NCBI GenBank assembly: GCA_002707785.1 | Contig: PANW01000085.1 | Span: forward strand, 1-35,354 | Length of the DNA: 35,354 bases | From: Cellvibrionaceae bacterium | GTDB taxonomy: Bacteria; Pseudomonadota; Gammaproteobacteria; Pseudomonadales; Cellvibrionaceae | Reading direction: 5' to 3' | Part shown: positions 17,679 to 26,298 of the stretch, one piece after another | Layout: the number at the start of each line of letters is the position of its first letter | Position numbering within the stretch: position 1 is the first letter of the stretch | The notes under the pieces: model-generated | What the model saw: only the letters and a program-made list of their open reading frames with translations | What the model was told of the DNA's origin: nothing | The model's database searches: none | Program-made: the position numbers and the translations under genes

Positions 17679-19445
17679 CTATTGCTCTCTGCTTTGAAGC
17701 CATATCTCGAGTACGGAGATGACCCAAATGAGTTCACCGTAGTAGGCTGCATGATTCTCAGATTGCATCCTTAACGCTTTGTCGAGAAACTCCGGTCGGA
17801 ATATATTACGAGATTTAATGCCCGCGAATGATTTTTGGGTTATCTCAACAAGCTCTTGGTTTGTACGCATCCATCGACCAAAGGGGAGCCCAAATCCATG
17901 TTTGGGTTTAGTTAATGTTTCAGGTGCAAGAAAGTTCTCAGTGGATTTCTTGAAAAATTCACGAAGTCGTTGTCCGGGTAGCTTAACCTCTGCGGGAATT
18001 GTACAACTAAAATCGACCAGCTCCTTCTCGGTTAGTGGAAACTTCACCTCAATACCAGCGAGTTGGCACATTTTTCTAACCTTAATTAGATCGTTGTCTG
18101 CCAGTGTGAATTTCCAGTCCATATAGAGCATTTTGTCGGTTGCGCTCTCGCTGTTGATCTCTGTATAGCGCTCACGGAGCTGTTTCAACGGTAGCTCTCT
18201 ATCTACGTCTTTCAGGAATGCGGCAGTAAATACTTCCGTGGGGGAAAAACGGTGTAAAAAATTGTACGTCTGCAATCTATCGGGAAGTGGATTGTCTGCC
18301 TGATGGATATAGCTGCTTGCCTTTTTTACCAAGGGAAGTTTTTTGATCAGCGAGTTATCCAGTACAGCTCGCAATATCGATTTTATGACTTCGGGTGATT
18401 TTTCGTAGGGATAAAACCATTTTTGTTTGGCATAGCGACTGTTTCCAGCAAAAAACTCATCCCCTCCGTCGCCAGCTAAAAGCGTCTCGATATTCGATTG
18501 TTTGGCCTTGGTGGCACAAAAGAAAGCTGCTAGAGCAGAGGAGTTTCCGAAAGGTTCGTCAAAACCGCTTGCGACCAGAGCGAAATTCTCACTTATGTAT
18601 TCTGGTTCTAGGTATGAGGTAACATGTTCCGTTCCAAAGTGGCGGGCACTGATTTCAGCAAATTCGGTTTCATCATAGCCTTGCTCATTAAAACCAATGG
18701 AGAAGGTTTTTGCTCTGCCACTGATCTTCTTCAGCATCCCTGCGACTGTGGAACTGTCGAGACCACCACTAAGAAAGGCCGCAACTGAGGTGTTAGGAAG
18801 GCTAAGATTGACGGCTTTTTCGATCTCAGACAAACAAGCGTTATGCATGCCTGTCGATATTTCTTTAGAGGAAAACTCGGGCTTATACTGTGGACCCAAA
18901 TGATTGGTTTGTTCTTGATCAAATACCACAAGCTCAGATGGCTTAAGTTTAAATACTTCGTCGTATATCGTGATGGGCGAAGGAATACAGTGAAAGTAGA
19001 TGTAGTGAAATATGGCCTGAGAGGATACTGTGTAAGAGCGATCTCCCTCTGTCTCGTTGATTAGGTGGGGTAGTGAAGTACTGATGTGTCGGTGTTTTTC
19101 AGTCTCGGTATAGTAGAGAGGAATGCTCGCCAAGTGATCATTAACAACTGAGATTCTTTTACTCTCTCGATTGACGATTACTAATACGAAGCTGCCAGAA
19201 ATCTCCTTGTAGAGTGACGTTAAGGACTCTTCATGCTCGATTTTGCCAAGGAGTTTGGCGGCATCGATGTTTGAGGACTTTCCGTAGTCTCGTAAATCTC
19301 CTATCAGGTAGACATCAAACTTGGCGTTGTTCGCTTTATCGAAGGAAAGACTCTTATCGCAGGTCAACGTATTCGGGCAAGTGCCAAGCGTGATGGTTTC
19401 ACAGTGGTAGTCAGAACGGTCTTCCGTGAGCGTCTGTCGTAACAT
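17679..19445 (-). CDS. Asparagine-synthase-like protein lacking the glutaminase cysteine
   Basis: A 588-residue asparagine synthase family protein. The N-terminal 190 residues keep the class II glutaminase-like fold (SGSFVLVIVNRESKRISVVN, then ASIPLYY), but the protein begins MLRQTL, with no MCG and therefore no nucleophile. The ATP-pyrophosphatase part is intact, with AAFLSGGLDSS (SGG at 226-228) and AGDGGDEFFAGNSRY. The start is well supported by a GGAGGG ribosome site, and no in-frame extension supplying a cysteine is visible. It may use free ammonia, take ammonia from another glutaminase such as the complete amidotransferase in this window, or adenylate a carboxylate for attack by an amine as beta-lactam synthetases do. 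The substrate is unknown. Confidence 0.85.
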   Translation of the reverse strand: MLRQTLTEDRSDYHCETITLGTCPNTLTCDKSLSFDKANNAKFDVYLIGDLRDYGKSSNIDAAKLLGKIEHEESLTSLYKEISGSFVLVIVNRESKRISVVNDHLASIPLYYTETEKHRHISTSLPHLINETEGDRSYTVSSQAIFHYIYFHCIPSPITIYDEVFKLKPSELVVFDQEQTNHLGPQYKPEFSSKEISTGMHNACLSEIEKAVNLSLPNTSVAAFLSGGLDSSTVAGMLKKISGRAKTFSIGFNEQGYDETEFAEISARHFGTEHVTSYLEPEYISENFALVASGFDEPFGNSSALAAFFCATKAKQSNIETLLAGDGGDEFFAGNSRYAKQKWFYPYEKSPEVIKSILRAVLDNSLIKKLPLVKKASSYIHQADNPLPDRLQTYNFLHRFSPTEVFTAAFLKDVDRELPLKQLRERYTEINSESATDKMLYMDWKFTLADNDLIKVRKMCQLAGIEVKFPLTEKELVDFSCTIPAEVKLPGQRLREFFKKSTENFLAPETLTKPKHGFGLPFGRWMRTNQELVEITQKSFAGIKSRNIFRPEFLDKALRMQSENHAAYYGELIWVISVLEIWLQSREQ

Positions 19446-19480
19446 ATTTGAATACCCTCCAAATGTTGAGTCGGACTCAG

Positions 19481-20896
19481 TTAACGATAATAACGTAAAT
19501 TCGAGTCAAAGACCCTTATCGAGTGCTTCAGTAAGTTGTTGCTGGGGCGTTGCGATATACCCAGAATTAGCGACCTTAATCGGTCTTTTAGTGTTGCAGA
19601 TTTCAGTGATTGAGGCTGAAATTCTTCGTTATTTTTGAGAAATTCGACCTGAGTCTTTTTATCACTGGGGATGGTGGTGATACGCATATTTGCCGATGCT
19701 ACTTCGAGAGTCCTCTTTTCTGATTCTGCCGGTAGCGCAATAAGCTCTGTCTTAGTCCAATCTATGTCTTGGCTACGATAGAAGTGTAGAACTAACGAGC
19801 GGGTGCTCCAAAATGCACTCGCTGGGCCGCTGTAAGGATCAAGCCAGGTTGGATTGTCTTCGAATACACCTTGAGTAGGGCGTCCGAGTTTCAGTGCATC
19901 GTTCTGAATATAGTAGTTCCAGCAGCTGTATAGCGTATTTAGAGTTGTTCCATTGGGGAAGTCGATGGGAGAATAGTGATTGGCGGCTAGAATCGGAACG
20001 GGCATCGCCATGCGATAGCTCAGGCTGCGACCAAAAAGTGGGCTTCCTCCTTTCGTAAAGAGGTATTGATACCAATCGGAGTAATCACATACCGCTTGTC
20101 GGATAAAGCTTCGGTCAAATTCCGGATCAATTTGATCAATCCAGTAAAGGTTGTAATGAAACCCCCACGCGTTGTAGAGATCGACATCTCCATTATCGCC
20201 GTCTTTAAAGCATCCTTGATCTAGATAAAACGATTTTATACGTGAATAGCGATCAGAGCAGTCATATCGGTTACTCGAGTCAAGCGATGTCACCACGGCG
20301 TCGATTAACACAATAAAAAGGTGCCAATTGTTGTCTGCGGTTTTTTTATCTCTCGCTTGACCTAGCCAGTGTAGAGCGTTGTGTTTTACCTCATCCGGAA
20401 ATTCATGCCATAGACAGTCTTTTACTAGCCATATTGCCAGCGCAATATCGGCAGCTTCACATATCAGCGTGCTTCCGTCAGTGATGTCTCCCCAGTAGGC
20501 TGATCCCTTAGGGTCGGTACCTCGAGTGATTGTTTGCTGGAAATATTCTTTAATCTCATGTGTGACGGCGTCAGTAATTGTCGGCGATAAGTAATAGGCC
20601 GACCACAGCGGAAGCAGGCGGCTCATACCTTCCATGCCATCGCTCTTGGCTCCATAAATACTGCCCATCCCAGGGTAGTAGACGGCAGTGTTATGGGGGT
20701 TCCTGTAATGTTGGTTAGCTTGCCAAAAGTAGAGGGTGAGAGCGTCCAATTTTTCGCTTACCGATTGATAGGCGCTAGAAAAACACGATTTTATGGACTC
20801 GTCGTCTTGAGAATAATTGCTGCTCTGGAGCCAAAGCCGTTCAAGATTCTGCCGCTGCCAGTGATAGCTTTGTTGTAGGTCCTTGATTGAGATCAT
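19481..20896 (-). CDS. DUF2264 family protein
   Basis: A 471-residue soluble protein with DUF2264 features: GTDPKGSAYWGDITDG, a helix-rich middle with NNWHLFIVLIDAVV, FKDGDNGDVDLYNAWGFHYN, and GGSPLFGRSLSYR. The family is expected to fold as an (alpha/alpha) barrel, and as I recall members are grouped with glycoside hydrolases (CAZy GH154, glucuronidase activity), though I cannot check this. No signal peptide is seen, so it may act in the cytoplasm on a glycan or control precursor turnover. It overlaps the upstream glycosyltransferase gene by ATGA and is followed after 35 bases by the asparagine-synthase-like gene. Its role in EPS synthesis is not established. Confidence 0.85.
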   Translation of the reverse strand: MISIKDLQQSYHWQRQNLERLWLQSSNYSQDDESIKSCFSSAYQSVSEKLDALTLYFWQANQHYRNPHNTAVYYPGMGSIYGAKSDGMEGMSRLLPLWSAYYLSPTITDAVTHEIKEYFQQTITRGTDPKGSAYWGDITDGSTLICEAADIALAIWLVKDCLWHEFPDEVKHNALHWLGQARDKKTADNNWHLFIVLIDAVVTSLDSSNRYDCSDRYSRIKSFYLDQGCFKDGDNGDVDLYNAWGFHYNLYWIDQIDPEFDRSFIRQAVCDYSDWYQYLFTKGGSPLFGRSLSYRMAMPVPILAANHYSPIDFPNGTTLNTLYSCWNYYIQNDALKLGRPTQGVFEDNPTWLDPYSGPASAFWSTRSLVLHFYRSQDIDWTKTELIALPAESEKRTLEVASANMRITTIPSDKKTQVEFLKNNEEFQPQSLKSATLKDRLRSLILGISQRPSNNLLKHSIRVFDSNLRYYR

Positions 20897-21858
20897 TTTG
20901 GTGATTCATCTCGAGGCAGGTGGATCATGCAGCGAATTAAGAATTTGTAGCTGTCAGTGCGCAGTGGTTTGTATTTCATCGCACGTATGAACGAGTAGAA
21001 GGCCTTTCGGTACCACCGCGCAAGAAATAGCTCATAGCCGTGTTCAAACCAAACTTTAAAGAAAAATCGCTGCAATTCTGATTGACCGATGAACTCGCCG
21101 GATTGGCTTTGGGTTCCAAGGCTCTCGACAGCATTTTCCATGATTTCAGCGCGATAATTGCGCAAGTGTGGACGATGCGAAATACTCTGTGAGTTTTTTC
21201 GGTAGTAGGCGTAACGAGTGTTCACCTGGGCGATTTGTGTTGATGCCGCTAACTGTAACCAAAAATCGTAGTCTTGGCCTCGTCGATAGCTGGGATTGAA
21301 TCGAATGGTTTTTAGCGCCGATCGTCTCACCAGTGCGGCGATGATATGGTACCAAGAGGTCTCGAAGAGTGTGTGGTAGACCCAGCCGGAGCGCTCTCCG
21401 ACCAAGGTAGGACTATGACTCTCATCGACTGGTTCGGTGTTGATGAATTGAAAGGTTTCATCAACATGGTCAAAGCGGCCTGTCACCACGCCATATTGAG
21501 GATGATCCTGCATGAACTGTACTTGTTGGTGTAAACGATTTGGGACCCAAAGGTCATCGCTGTCGTTAAAGGCGATAAAATCACCTAGCGCATGTTCAAT
21601 GCCTGTATTCCGAGCGACCGCAGAGCCAGCATTCTTTTGCTGAATGTACTTAACCTGATTGCCAAAGGATAGAACGATCGCTGCACAATTATCTGTACTT
21701 CCGTCATCTACGACGATAATTTCTTTGTGAGGATAGCGCTGGCTGACGATGCTCTTCAAGCAGTCGTGAATATGGTCTTCAGCGTTATACATCGGAACAA
21801 TGATCGAAACTAAAGGTAGTTTGTCGATGTTGGTTTTCCCTGTCATCGTTGTGGCCAT
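20893..21858 (-). CDS. Family 2 glycosyltransferase
   Basis: A 321-residue GT-A fold glycosyltransferase with the classical GT2 motifs: VSIIVPMYNAEDHI near residue 18, IIVVDDGSTDN, KNAGSAVARNTG and FNDSDDLW (the DXD-like metal/nucleotide site). A C-terminal tail of about 100 residues contains basic helices, with no clear membrane span. It should transfer a sugar from a nucleotide donor to a lipid-linked EPS intermediate. It is the second gene of the minus-strand operon, 44 bases after the TPR gene, and its stop overlaps the DUF2264 start. The donor sugar is unknown. Confidence 0.92.
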   Translation of the reverse strand: MATTMTGKTNIDKLPLVSIIVPMYNAEDHIHDCLKSIVSQRYPHKEIIVVDDGSTDNCAAIVLSFGNQVKYIQQKNAGSAVARNTGIEHALGDFIAFNDSDDLWVPNRLHQQVQFMQDHPQYGVVTGRFDHVDETFQFINTEPVDESHSPTLVGERSGWVYHTLFETSWYHIIAALVRRSALKTIRFNPSYRRGQDYDFWLQLAASTQIAQVNTRYAYYRKNSQSISHRPHLRNYRAEIMENAVESLGTQSQSGEFIGQSELQRFFFKVWFEHGYELFLARWYRKAFYSFIRAMKYKPLRTDSYKFLIRCMIHLPRDESPK

Positions 21859-21902
21859 GAGAAATCAATTGTTACACTAGTATTTTGGAGTGAGCCTTCG
21901 AA

Positions 21903-22529
21903 TTACAAACTAATACCTTTTGATTGTAGTTTCATTTTTAGGCCCGTCATAGGGAAGTTCTGTGAATAGGCTTTTTCCGCGTAGCGCTTAGAATTCTCTA
22001 AGTCGTCCAATTCGAAATAGACAAGTCCCAAATTATAATGCGCTTCTGCTGATGGTTTTATCGATTCTGATTTTAGAAAGTGTTTTTTTGCCTCTTTAAA
22101 ATCATTGTTTTTATATAGATATATCCCATATAACTGATAGAGATAAGGGTCGTTATCCTTAAATTGAAACGCTCTTTCAAAATAACACTCTACGGTTTGT
22201 GGGAAGGGATATTTTGGCACTTTAGGAAGTACACCATTAAGCTGGCTGTCGTATCGTATAACGGAGTGAAGAGCCCGATAATGATTCGGAAACTTGTTCA
22301 GGGTATAGGCTAAATCATCCATAACCTCGTTCGTGGATTCGCCACTAATGAGATTTTCTACTCGATTTGTGAAGTGTCTTCTTTCAACCGTAGACAGGTT
22401 CTTCCTTCTATCGATCGGGCTAGAGTAGTCCCAAGGTCCAATCTCCACATCGAACACACTTCCACAACTGCTTCCATAAGCAATATTTGAAGATAGTAGA
22501 AACGTAAAAGCTGGGTAGTACCACTTCAC
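21903..22529 (-). CDS. Exported TPR-repeat protein
   Basis: A 208-residue protein starting at GTG 22529, chosen because AAGGA lies seven bases upstream and the next residues form a signal peptide (VKWYYPAFTFLLSSNIAYGS, then SC). The same frame also opens at an ATG at 22601, but that would bury the signal sequence behind 24 polar residues. The mature part has at least two tetratricopeptide repeats (YLYQLYGIYLYKNNDFKEAK and AEAHYNLGLVYFELDDLENS) near residues 120-190. It is probably a periplasmic scaffold or chain-length factor for EPS assembly; TPR proteins such as AlgK and PelB-type proteins do this in other systems. The gene is markedly AT-rich (the 60 bases from 22081 contain 14 G+C), suggesting recent acquisition. 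It heads the minus-strand operon. Confidence 0.78.
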   Translation of the reverse strand: MKWYYPAFTFLLSSNIAYGSSCGSVFDVEIGPWDYSSPIDRRKNLSTVERRHFTNRVENLISGESTNEVMDDLAYTLNKFPNHYRALHSVIRYDSQLNGVLPKVPKYPFPQTVECYFERAFQFKDNDPYLYQLYGIYLYKNNDFKEAKKHFLKSESIKPSAEAHYNLGLVYFELDDLENSKRYAEKAYSQNFPMTGLKMKLQSKGISL

Positions 22530-22945
22530 CTGAAATTCCTTCTTTCTGGCTGGCTTATAGGTAACGTTAATACATTGAGCATTAATATGCCAACAGCTCA
22601 ATCCTGTGACTGTAAGGGCAATGGTGTTTGATTGAACCAGATACCGTTAATCAAAGAAACTGTTAAGTTAACTCACTTATATTTTTCGGGCTTTAGCACT
22701 CTTTGGGTTGGTGATTATGGGTGTGAATGTGGAAATACGCGCCGAACCATCGTTGAAGGATGGTCACTGATTATAATTGTCTGTAGTCTCTAATTCGATG
22801 CTCTTAACGGTGACCGTCGCAATCATAGCTTGAAGTTGTCAGACCGTCATTTTGACCTTGTCTCAATATCGATAGTTGCCGTGATTATTCAATCAAGCAT
22901 TATGGATGAAAGAGTTTTGATGTCCATTTATTAAGGTCTTCGTAT
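22530..22945. other. Divergent intergenic region
   Basis: This 416-base stretch separates the minus-strand accessory operon from the plus-strand glycosyltransferase/flippase genes and should hold both promoters. No convincing gene is present. It contains an inverted repeat TTTGATT-N15-AATCAAA at 22627-22655, a small hairpin ACCATC-N7-GATGGT at 22746-22764, a TATAAT hexamer at 22772-22777 without a well-spaced -35, and two copies of GACCGTC exactly 30 bases apart (22812 and 22842). On the minus strand a TTGGCA-N15-TATTAA pair lies just upstream of the TPR gene but is spaced short. Confidence 0.6.
22627..22655. promoter_or_regulatory. Operator-like inverted repeat
   Basis: TTTGATT (22627-22633) and AATCAAA (22649-22655) are perfect complements separated by 15 bases. 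The element lies about 100 bases upstream of the TPR gene start, between divergent operons. The spacing suits a dimeric DNA-binding regulator, but no known consensus was recognised. Confidence 0.35.
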
Positions 22946-23935
22946 ATGAGTCGAAATTCAGACACGACTAGCGTAGTGATACCGTGCTTCAATGGGGCGC
23001 GAGTTCTTCCGGCGACTATTGAAACATTGTTAAATCAAGAATTACTCCCCGATGAAATTATCGTTGTGGACGATGGCTCTGATGATGACACTGTTGATGT
23101 CGCCACTCAATTTGGGGCGAGGGTTCGTGTACTTACACAAGAAAATCAAGGCGCGGCATCAGCACGTCATACCGGCGCTCTTAACGCAAAAAATGATATT
23201 GTCTTTTTTGTGGATGCGGGAGATACATCGCCGCCGGGAAAGATTCGGGCTCTGCGCGACGCGTTAGTCGCGAACCCAGACTGTATCTGCGCTTATGGAG
23301 AATGTTGGAATAAGGACAAAGACAAACCTCAAGAAACACGCTTTACTCATTCGCCTCTCGACGGCAGATGGACGACTATCGCCGACCCATTTGAAGTGCT
23401 ACTAGGGCAGTCTTGGCCCTTGGCAAGCGCAATGAACTTGGCAGTGAGGCGAGACTATGCCATCAAAGGAACAGCGATAGGTAGCTTCTATCGCGCTGGT
23501 AATGACTACGCCATGCAGCTCAATCTTGCTCGATTCGGGGCGTTTGTACACGTCGCCAGTATTACGTCAGAGTTTAAAATATTTGGTGAGGGGCTTACCA
23601 GTCAACACGGGATTGATCAACAGATGTCCTATTCACTGCTTGCGGCGGTTGAGTTCTATCTCGCGCATTCCAGCAGAGATCATTACCGCAAGGTCTTTAG
23701 GAAACGAATTAGTTACTATTGGCCTACAATCGTCTATTTTATGTGGAACAACTCGAATGTCAGATTGCGCAACCAAGTCATTAAGGCCGGACTCCGGTAT
23801 GGCAGTGTGTATGATTCTATGAAGTCCTTTATATGGACACTCGTCAAAGAACATAAAAGGGGCAGGGAGATTCGCAACCCAGTACTCGGTTATCTCGCTA
23901 GGCAAGCCTATCAATTATCTCAGGCACGAGACTAA
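22946..23935 (+). CDS. Family 2 glycosyltransferase
   Basis: A 329-residue GT-A glycosyltransferase. Visible motifs are SVVIPCFNGARVLP near the N-terminus, IIVVDDGSDDDT, ENQGAASARHTGA and FFVDAGDTSPPG. The last is the metal-site segment, with DAGD instead of the common DSDD or DADD, so the site differs slightly but keeps two aspartates. It probably adds a sugar to the EPS precursor in the cytoplasm. It is the first plus-strand gene after the divergent intergenic region, with AAGG about nine bases before the ATG, and is followed 28 bases later by the flippase gene. Confidence 0.9.
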   Translation: MSRNSDTTSVVIPCFNGARVLPATIETLLNQELLPDEIIVVDDGSDDDTVDVATQFGARVRVLTQENQGAASARHTGALNAKNDIVFFVDAGDTSPPGKIRALRDALVANPDCICAYGECWNKDKDKPQETRFTHSPLDGRWTTIADPFEVLLGQSWPLASAMNLAVRRDYAIKGTAIGSFYRAGNDYAMQLNLARFGAFVHVASITSEFKIFGEGLTSQHGIDQQMSYSLLAAVEFYLAHSSRDHYRKVFRKRISYYWPTIVYFMWNNSNVRLRNQVIKAGLRYGSVYDSMKSFIWTLVKEHKRGREIRNPVLGYLARQAYQLSQARD

Positions 23936-23963
23936 AATAGGCATTGTCGCTAAGGAAGGTATT

Positions 23964-25427
23964 TTGAGTGTAGTCATCCAGTCGATATTTTATGCAATGG
24001 GAGGTCGCTATATTGCATTAGTGATTCAGTTGGCCTCTGTGATGGTGGTTGCTCGGCTGTTATCTCCAGAAGAAATCGGAATCTATTCCATATCGGCATC
24101 TCTATTTGGCTTTCTCCTACTCATTCGTGACTTTGGTATCGGCTCCTACCTCATACAAGAGAAAAACTTGACTCAAGACGTGATTGCTTCGGCTTTTACT
24201 ATGTCTTTGGCGCTGTGTTGGTCTCTGGCGCTGTTTGCATTCATCGTAAAACCTCATCTCGCGAGTTTCTATAATATTCCAGCGATGGAAATTATTATCA
24301 GCTTTCTCTGTGTCAATCTTCTAATAATTCCCTTTGGCTCCATCACGCTTTCGCTACTTAAGAGAGAAATGAAGTTCGACCGAATTATTGTTGTGGATGT
24401 TGGTGCTGGTATTGCCAATACGGTCGTTACTATCGTTTCTGCTTACAACGGTCAGAGCTATTTGAGTTTAGCCTATGGATCACTGGCGGGAACCATTGCG
24501 ACAGTTTGTATTGCCATGTTTTTTCGTCCCAAAAATTTGAAGTATCTTCCTAATATCGGGGAAATTCGCTCGGTGGCCAGTTTTGGCTGGAAAATAAGCG
24601 GTTCAAACGTGTTTACTCAATTACAATCCAGCAGCCCAGATTTGGTCGTGGGAAAGCTACAAGGGCCGGTTGAAGCTGTGTATTTCAATAAAGCCATTTC
24701 GGTATTCAAGCTCTTCGATCAAATTTTTCAAAATGCCCTTCGTCCAGTGTATCAATCCTATATGGCGGGAAAGAATCGACGTGGCGCCGACTTAAAGCTA
24801 CCAGTATTACGGGCCAGTAGTATCTATCTCATGCTGGCCTGGGCGTTTGCCTCGTTTATGCAATTCAACTCAACCGCGGTTGTATTGATTCTATTTGGCG
24901 ATAATTGGTTAGATGTTGTTCCCTTGATCGAAGTCATGTGTTTAAGTCATGCACTAAATAGCCTCTTCGCGTTCCACACAACGACCCTGCTAGGTTTGGG
25001 TAAGGCTAATCGGGTGTTGCGGATGAGTATCATTCTCGCATTAGCTCAATTTGTGGTGATTATTGCTTATGGTAGATTCGACCTGATATATATTGTGACT
25101 GCGCTTATCTCTATCTCATTTGTTCGCTTTCTGACAATTCGAAATGATCTTATAAGCTTGTTTGGAATTACTGTAAAAGACCTGTTTGGCATGGTTAAAG
25201 TGCCTTTTGTGATCTCTGTATCCATATATGGCGCTAATACGGTGGCTCTCAATCTTGTGAATGATCAGATTTCTGGAATTTTTGTTTTTTTATTGAGTGT
25301 CTCTATAACCGCGGCTGTTTTGATTGGGCTCACGTTTATTTTGGACAACCCTCTGCGAGACGTGGCTATTGAAACACTCAAAGCGCTTTTTAGGAAACGG
25401 TGTGAATTACGCCGAAAGCGCATATGA
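23964..25427 (+). CDS. Wzx-like polysaccharide flippase
   Basis: A 487-residue membrane protein of the MOP exporter superfamily (WzxC/Polysacc_synt_3 type), with about 12-14 hydrophobic segments. The early VVARLLSPEEIGIYSISASL and RDFGIGSYLIQE segments are typical of this family, as is the conserved mid-protein region PDLVVGKLQGPVEAVYFNKA. It should flip the lipid-linked repeat unit across the cytoplasmic membrane. The start is TTG at 23964, decided by AAGGAAGG at 23952-23959; no in-frame ATG appears until residue 12. Its position between a glycosyltransferase and a methyltransferase fits repeat-unit export. Confidence 0.9.
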   Translation: MSVVIQSIFYAMGGRYIALVIQLASVMVVARLLSPEEIGIYSISASLFGFLLLIRDFGIGSYLIQEKNLTQDVIASAFTMSLALCWSLALFAFIVKPHLASFYNIPAMEIIISFLCVNLLIIPFGSITLSLLKREMKFDRIIVVDVGAGIANTVVTIVSAYNGQSYLSLAYGSLAGTIATVCIAMFFRPKNLKYLPNIGEIRSVASFGWKISGSNVFTQLQSSSPDLVVGKLQGPVEAVYFNKAISVFKLFDQIFQNALRPVYQSYMAGKNRRGADLKLPVLRASSIYLMLAWAFASFMQFNSTAVVLILFGDNWLDVVPLIEVMCLSHALNSLFAFHTTTLLGLGKANRVLRMSIILALAQFVVIIAYGRFDLIYIVTALISISFVRFLTIRNDLISLFGITVKDLFGMVKVPFVISVSIYGANTVALNLVNDQISGIFVFLLSVSITAAVLIGLTFILDNPLRDVAIETLKALFRKRCELRRKRI

Positions 25428-25495
25428 CTTAAAGAGTTATGATTTCTATGCAATGCTGAGGTCTCTGTTTTTTTATAGTCTCTAGGGAGGTGGAA

Positions 25496-26242
25496 GTGAT
25501 AAACGTTATTTTTCTAATGTTGGCTTTGGGGCTTGTTCTACTGTTTTTGGTGTTTCATAAAGTACGCCGTATTCACCTTATGATGTTTGATCAGTCCAGT
25601 GAGCTTAAGAAAACAGTCGACAACCATTACACGCAAGTGGAAGCCTTGATGGGAATCTATCACTCGCTGGATCTCGAAGGAGCTCTTCCCGCACTCCGAG
25701 GTTGGGCTGGGTCTCCTGATTATCTTCTCACGCTTGCTAAATCCGTTCTTAAAGAAAAGCCAAAAACTGTGGTTGAGTGTGGGAGCGGGTCCTCATCAGT
25801 AGTGATTGCGGCGGCACTTAAGAAAAATGGGAGCGGACATTTGTACTCCTTGGATCACTCCCCTGAGTTTGCCGAAAAAACTCGGTTGTTGTTGGAAAGT
25901 TTAGGGCTAAGTGATTGGGTTACCGTACTCGATGCGCCTTTGACTGAAACTAACCTAGATGGCGAGCTATATAGCTGGTATGACGTCTCTGGGCTTAACG
26001 TGGAATCAATAGAGTTTTTAAATGTTGATGGCCCACCGCGCCGAACCAACAGCAACGCTCGCTATCCGGTATTGCCGGTATTGCATAGTAAACTCTCTGA
26101 CGGCACGACGGTCTTACTCGATGATGCCGGGCGAGAGGATGAACTTGCAACTGTCCAGCGCTGGAAAGATGAGGGGCTAATCTCCGCTGAAGAATACGTC
26201 ACCACCGAGAAAGGCTTGTCGATAATGACGGTTAAAAACTAG
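25496..26242 (+). CDS. Membrane-anchored SAM-dependent methyltransferase
   Basis: A 248-residue class I methyltransferase-like protein. An N-terminal hydrophobic segment (VIFLMLALGLVLLFLVF) anchors it, followed by a coil and the catalytic domain. The SAM-binding motif I is TVVECGSGSSSVVIAAAL, the acidic end of strand 2 is LYSLDHSPEF, and FLNVDGPPRRTNSNARYP lies in the later active-site region, as in Methyltransf_24-type enzymes. The start is set at GTG 25496 because AGGGAGG (25484-25490) overlaps the alternative GTG at 25490 and is correctly spaced for 25496. It probably methylates a sugar or an attached group during EPS assembly; the acceptor is unknown. Confidence 0.8.
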   Translation: MINVIFLMLALGLVLLFLVFHKVRRIHLMMFDQSSELKKTVDNHYTQVEALMGIYHSLDLEGALPALRGWAGSPDYLLTLAKSVLKEKPKTVVECGSGSSSVVIAAALKKNGSGHLYSLDHSPEFAEKTRLLLESLGLSDWVTVLDAPLTETNLDGELYSWYDVSGLNVESIEFLNVDGPPRRTNSNARYPVLPVLHSKLSDGTTVLLDDAGREDELATVQRWKDEGLISAEEYVTTEKGLSIMTVKN

Positions 26243-26298
26243 ATGGTTTTGGAGCGAGGAAGGTCTCCCGAGGCTTGGCACTTAAGATTAGTTCTAAG

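Noticed and set aside
12140..22529. Reading the ATP-grasp/GNAT fusion plus asparagine-synthase-like gene as an N-acetylglutaminylglutamine amide osmolyte pathway
   Set aside because: The domain order is reversed, the GNAT part is FemAB-like, the amidotransferase lacks its cysteine, and all neighbours are polysaccharide genes. The analogy remains useful but the assignment does not hold.
22530..22601. ATG at 22601 as start of the TPR protein
   Set aside because: It places 24 polar residues before the signal peptide, whereas the GTG at 22529 has a well-spaced AAGGA.
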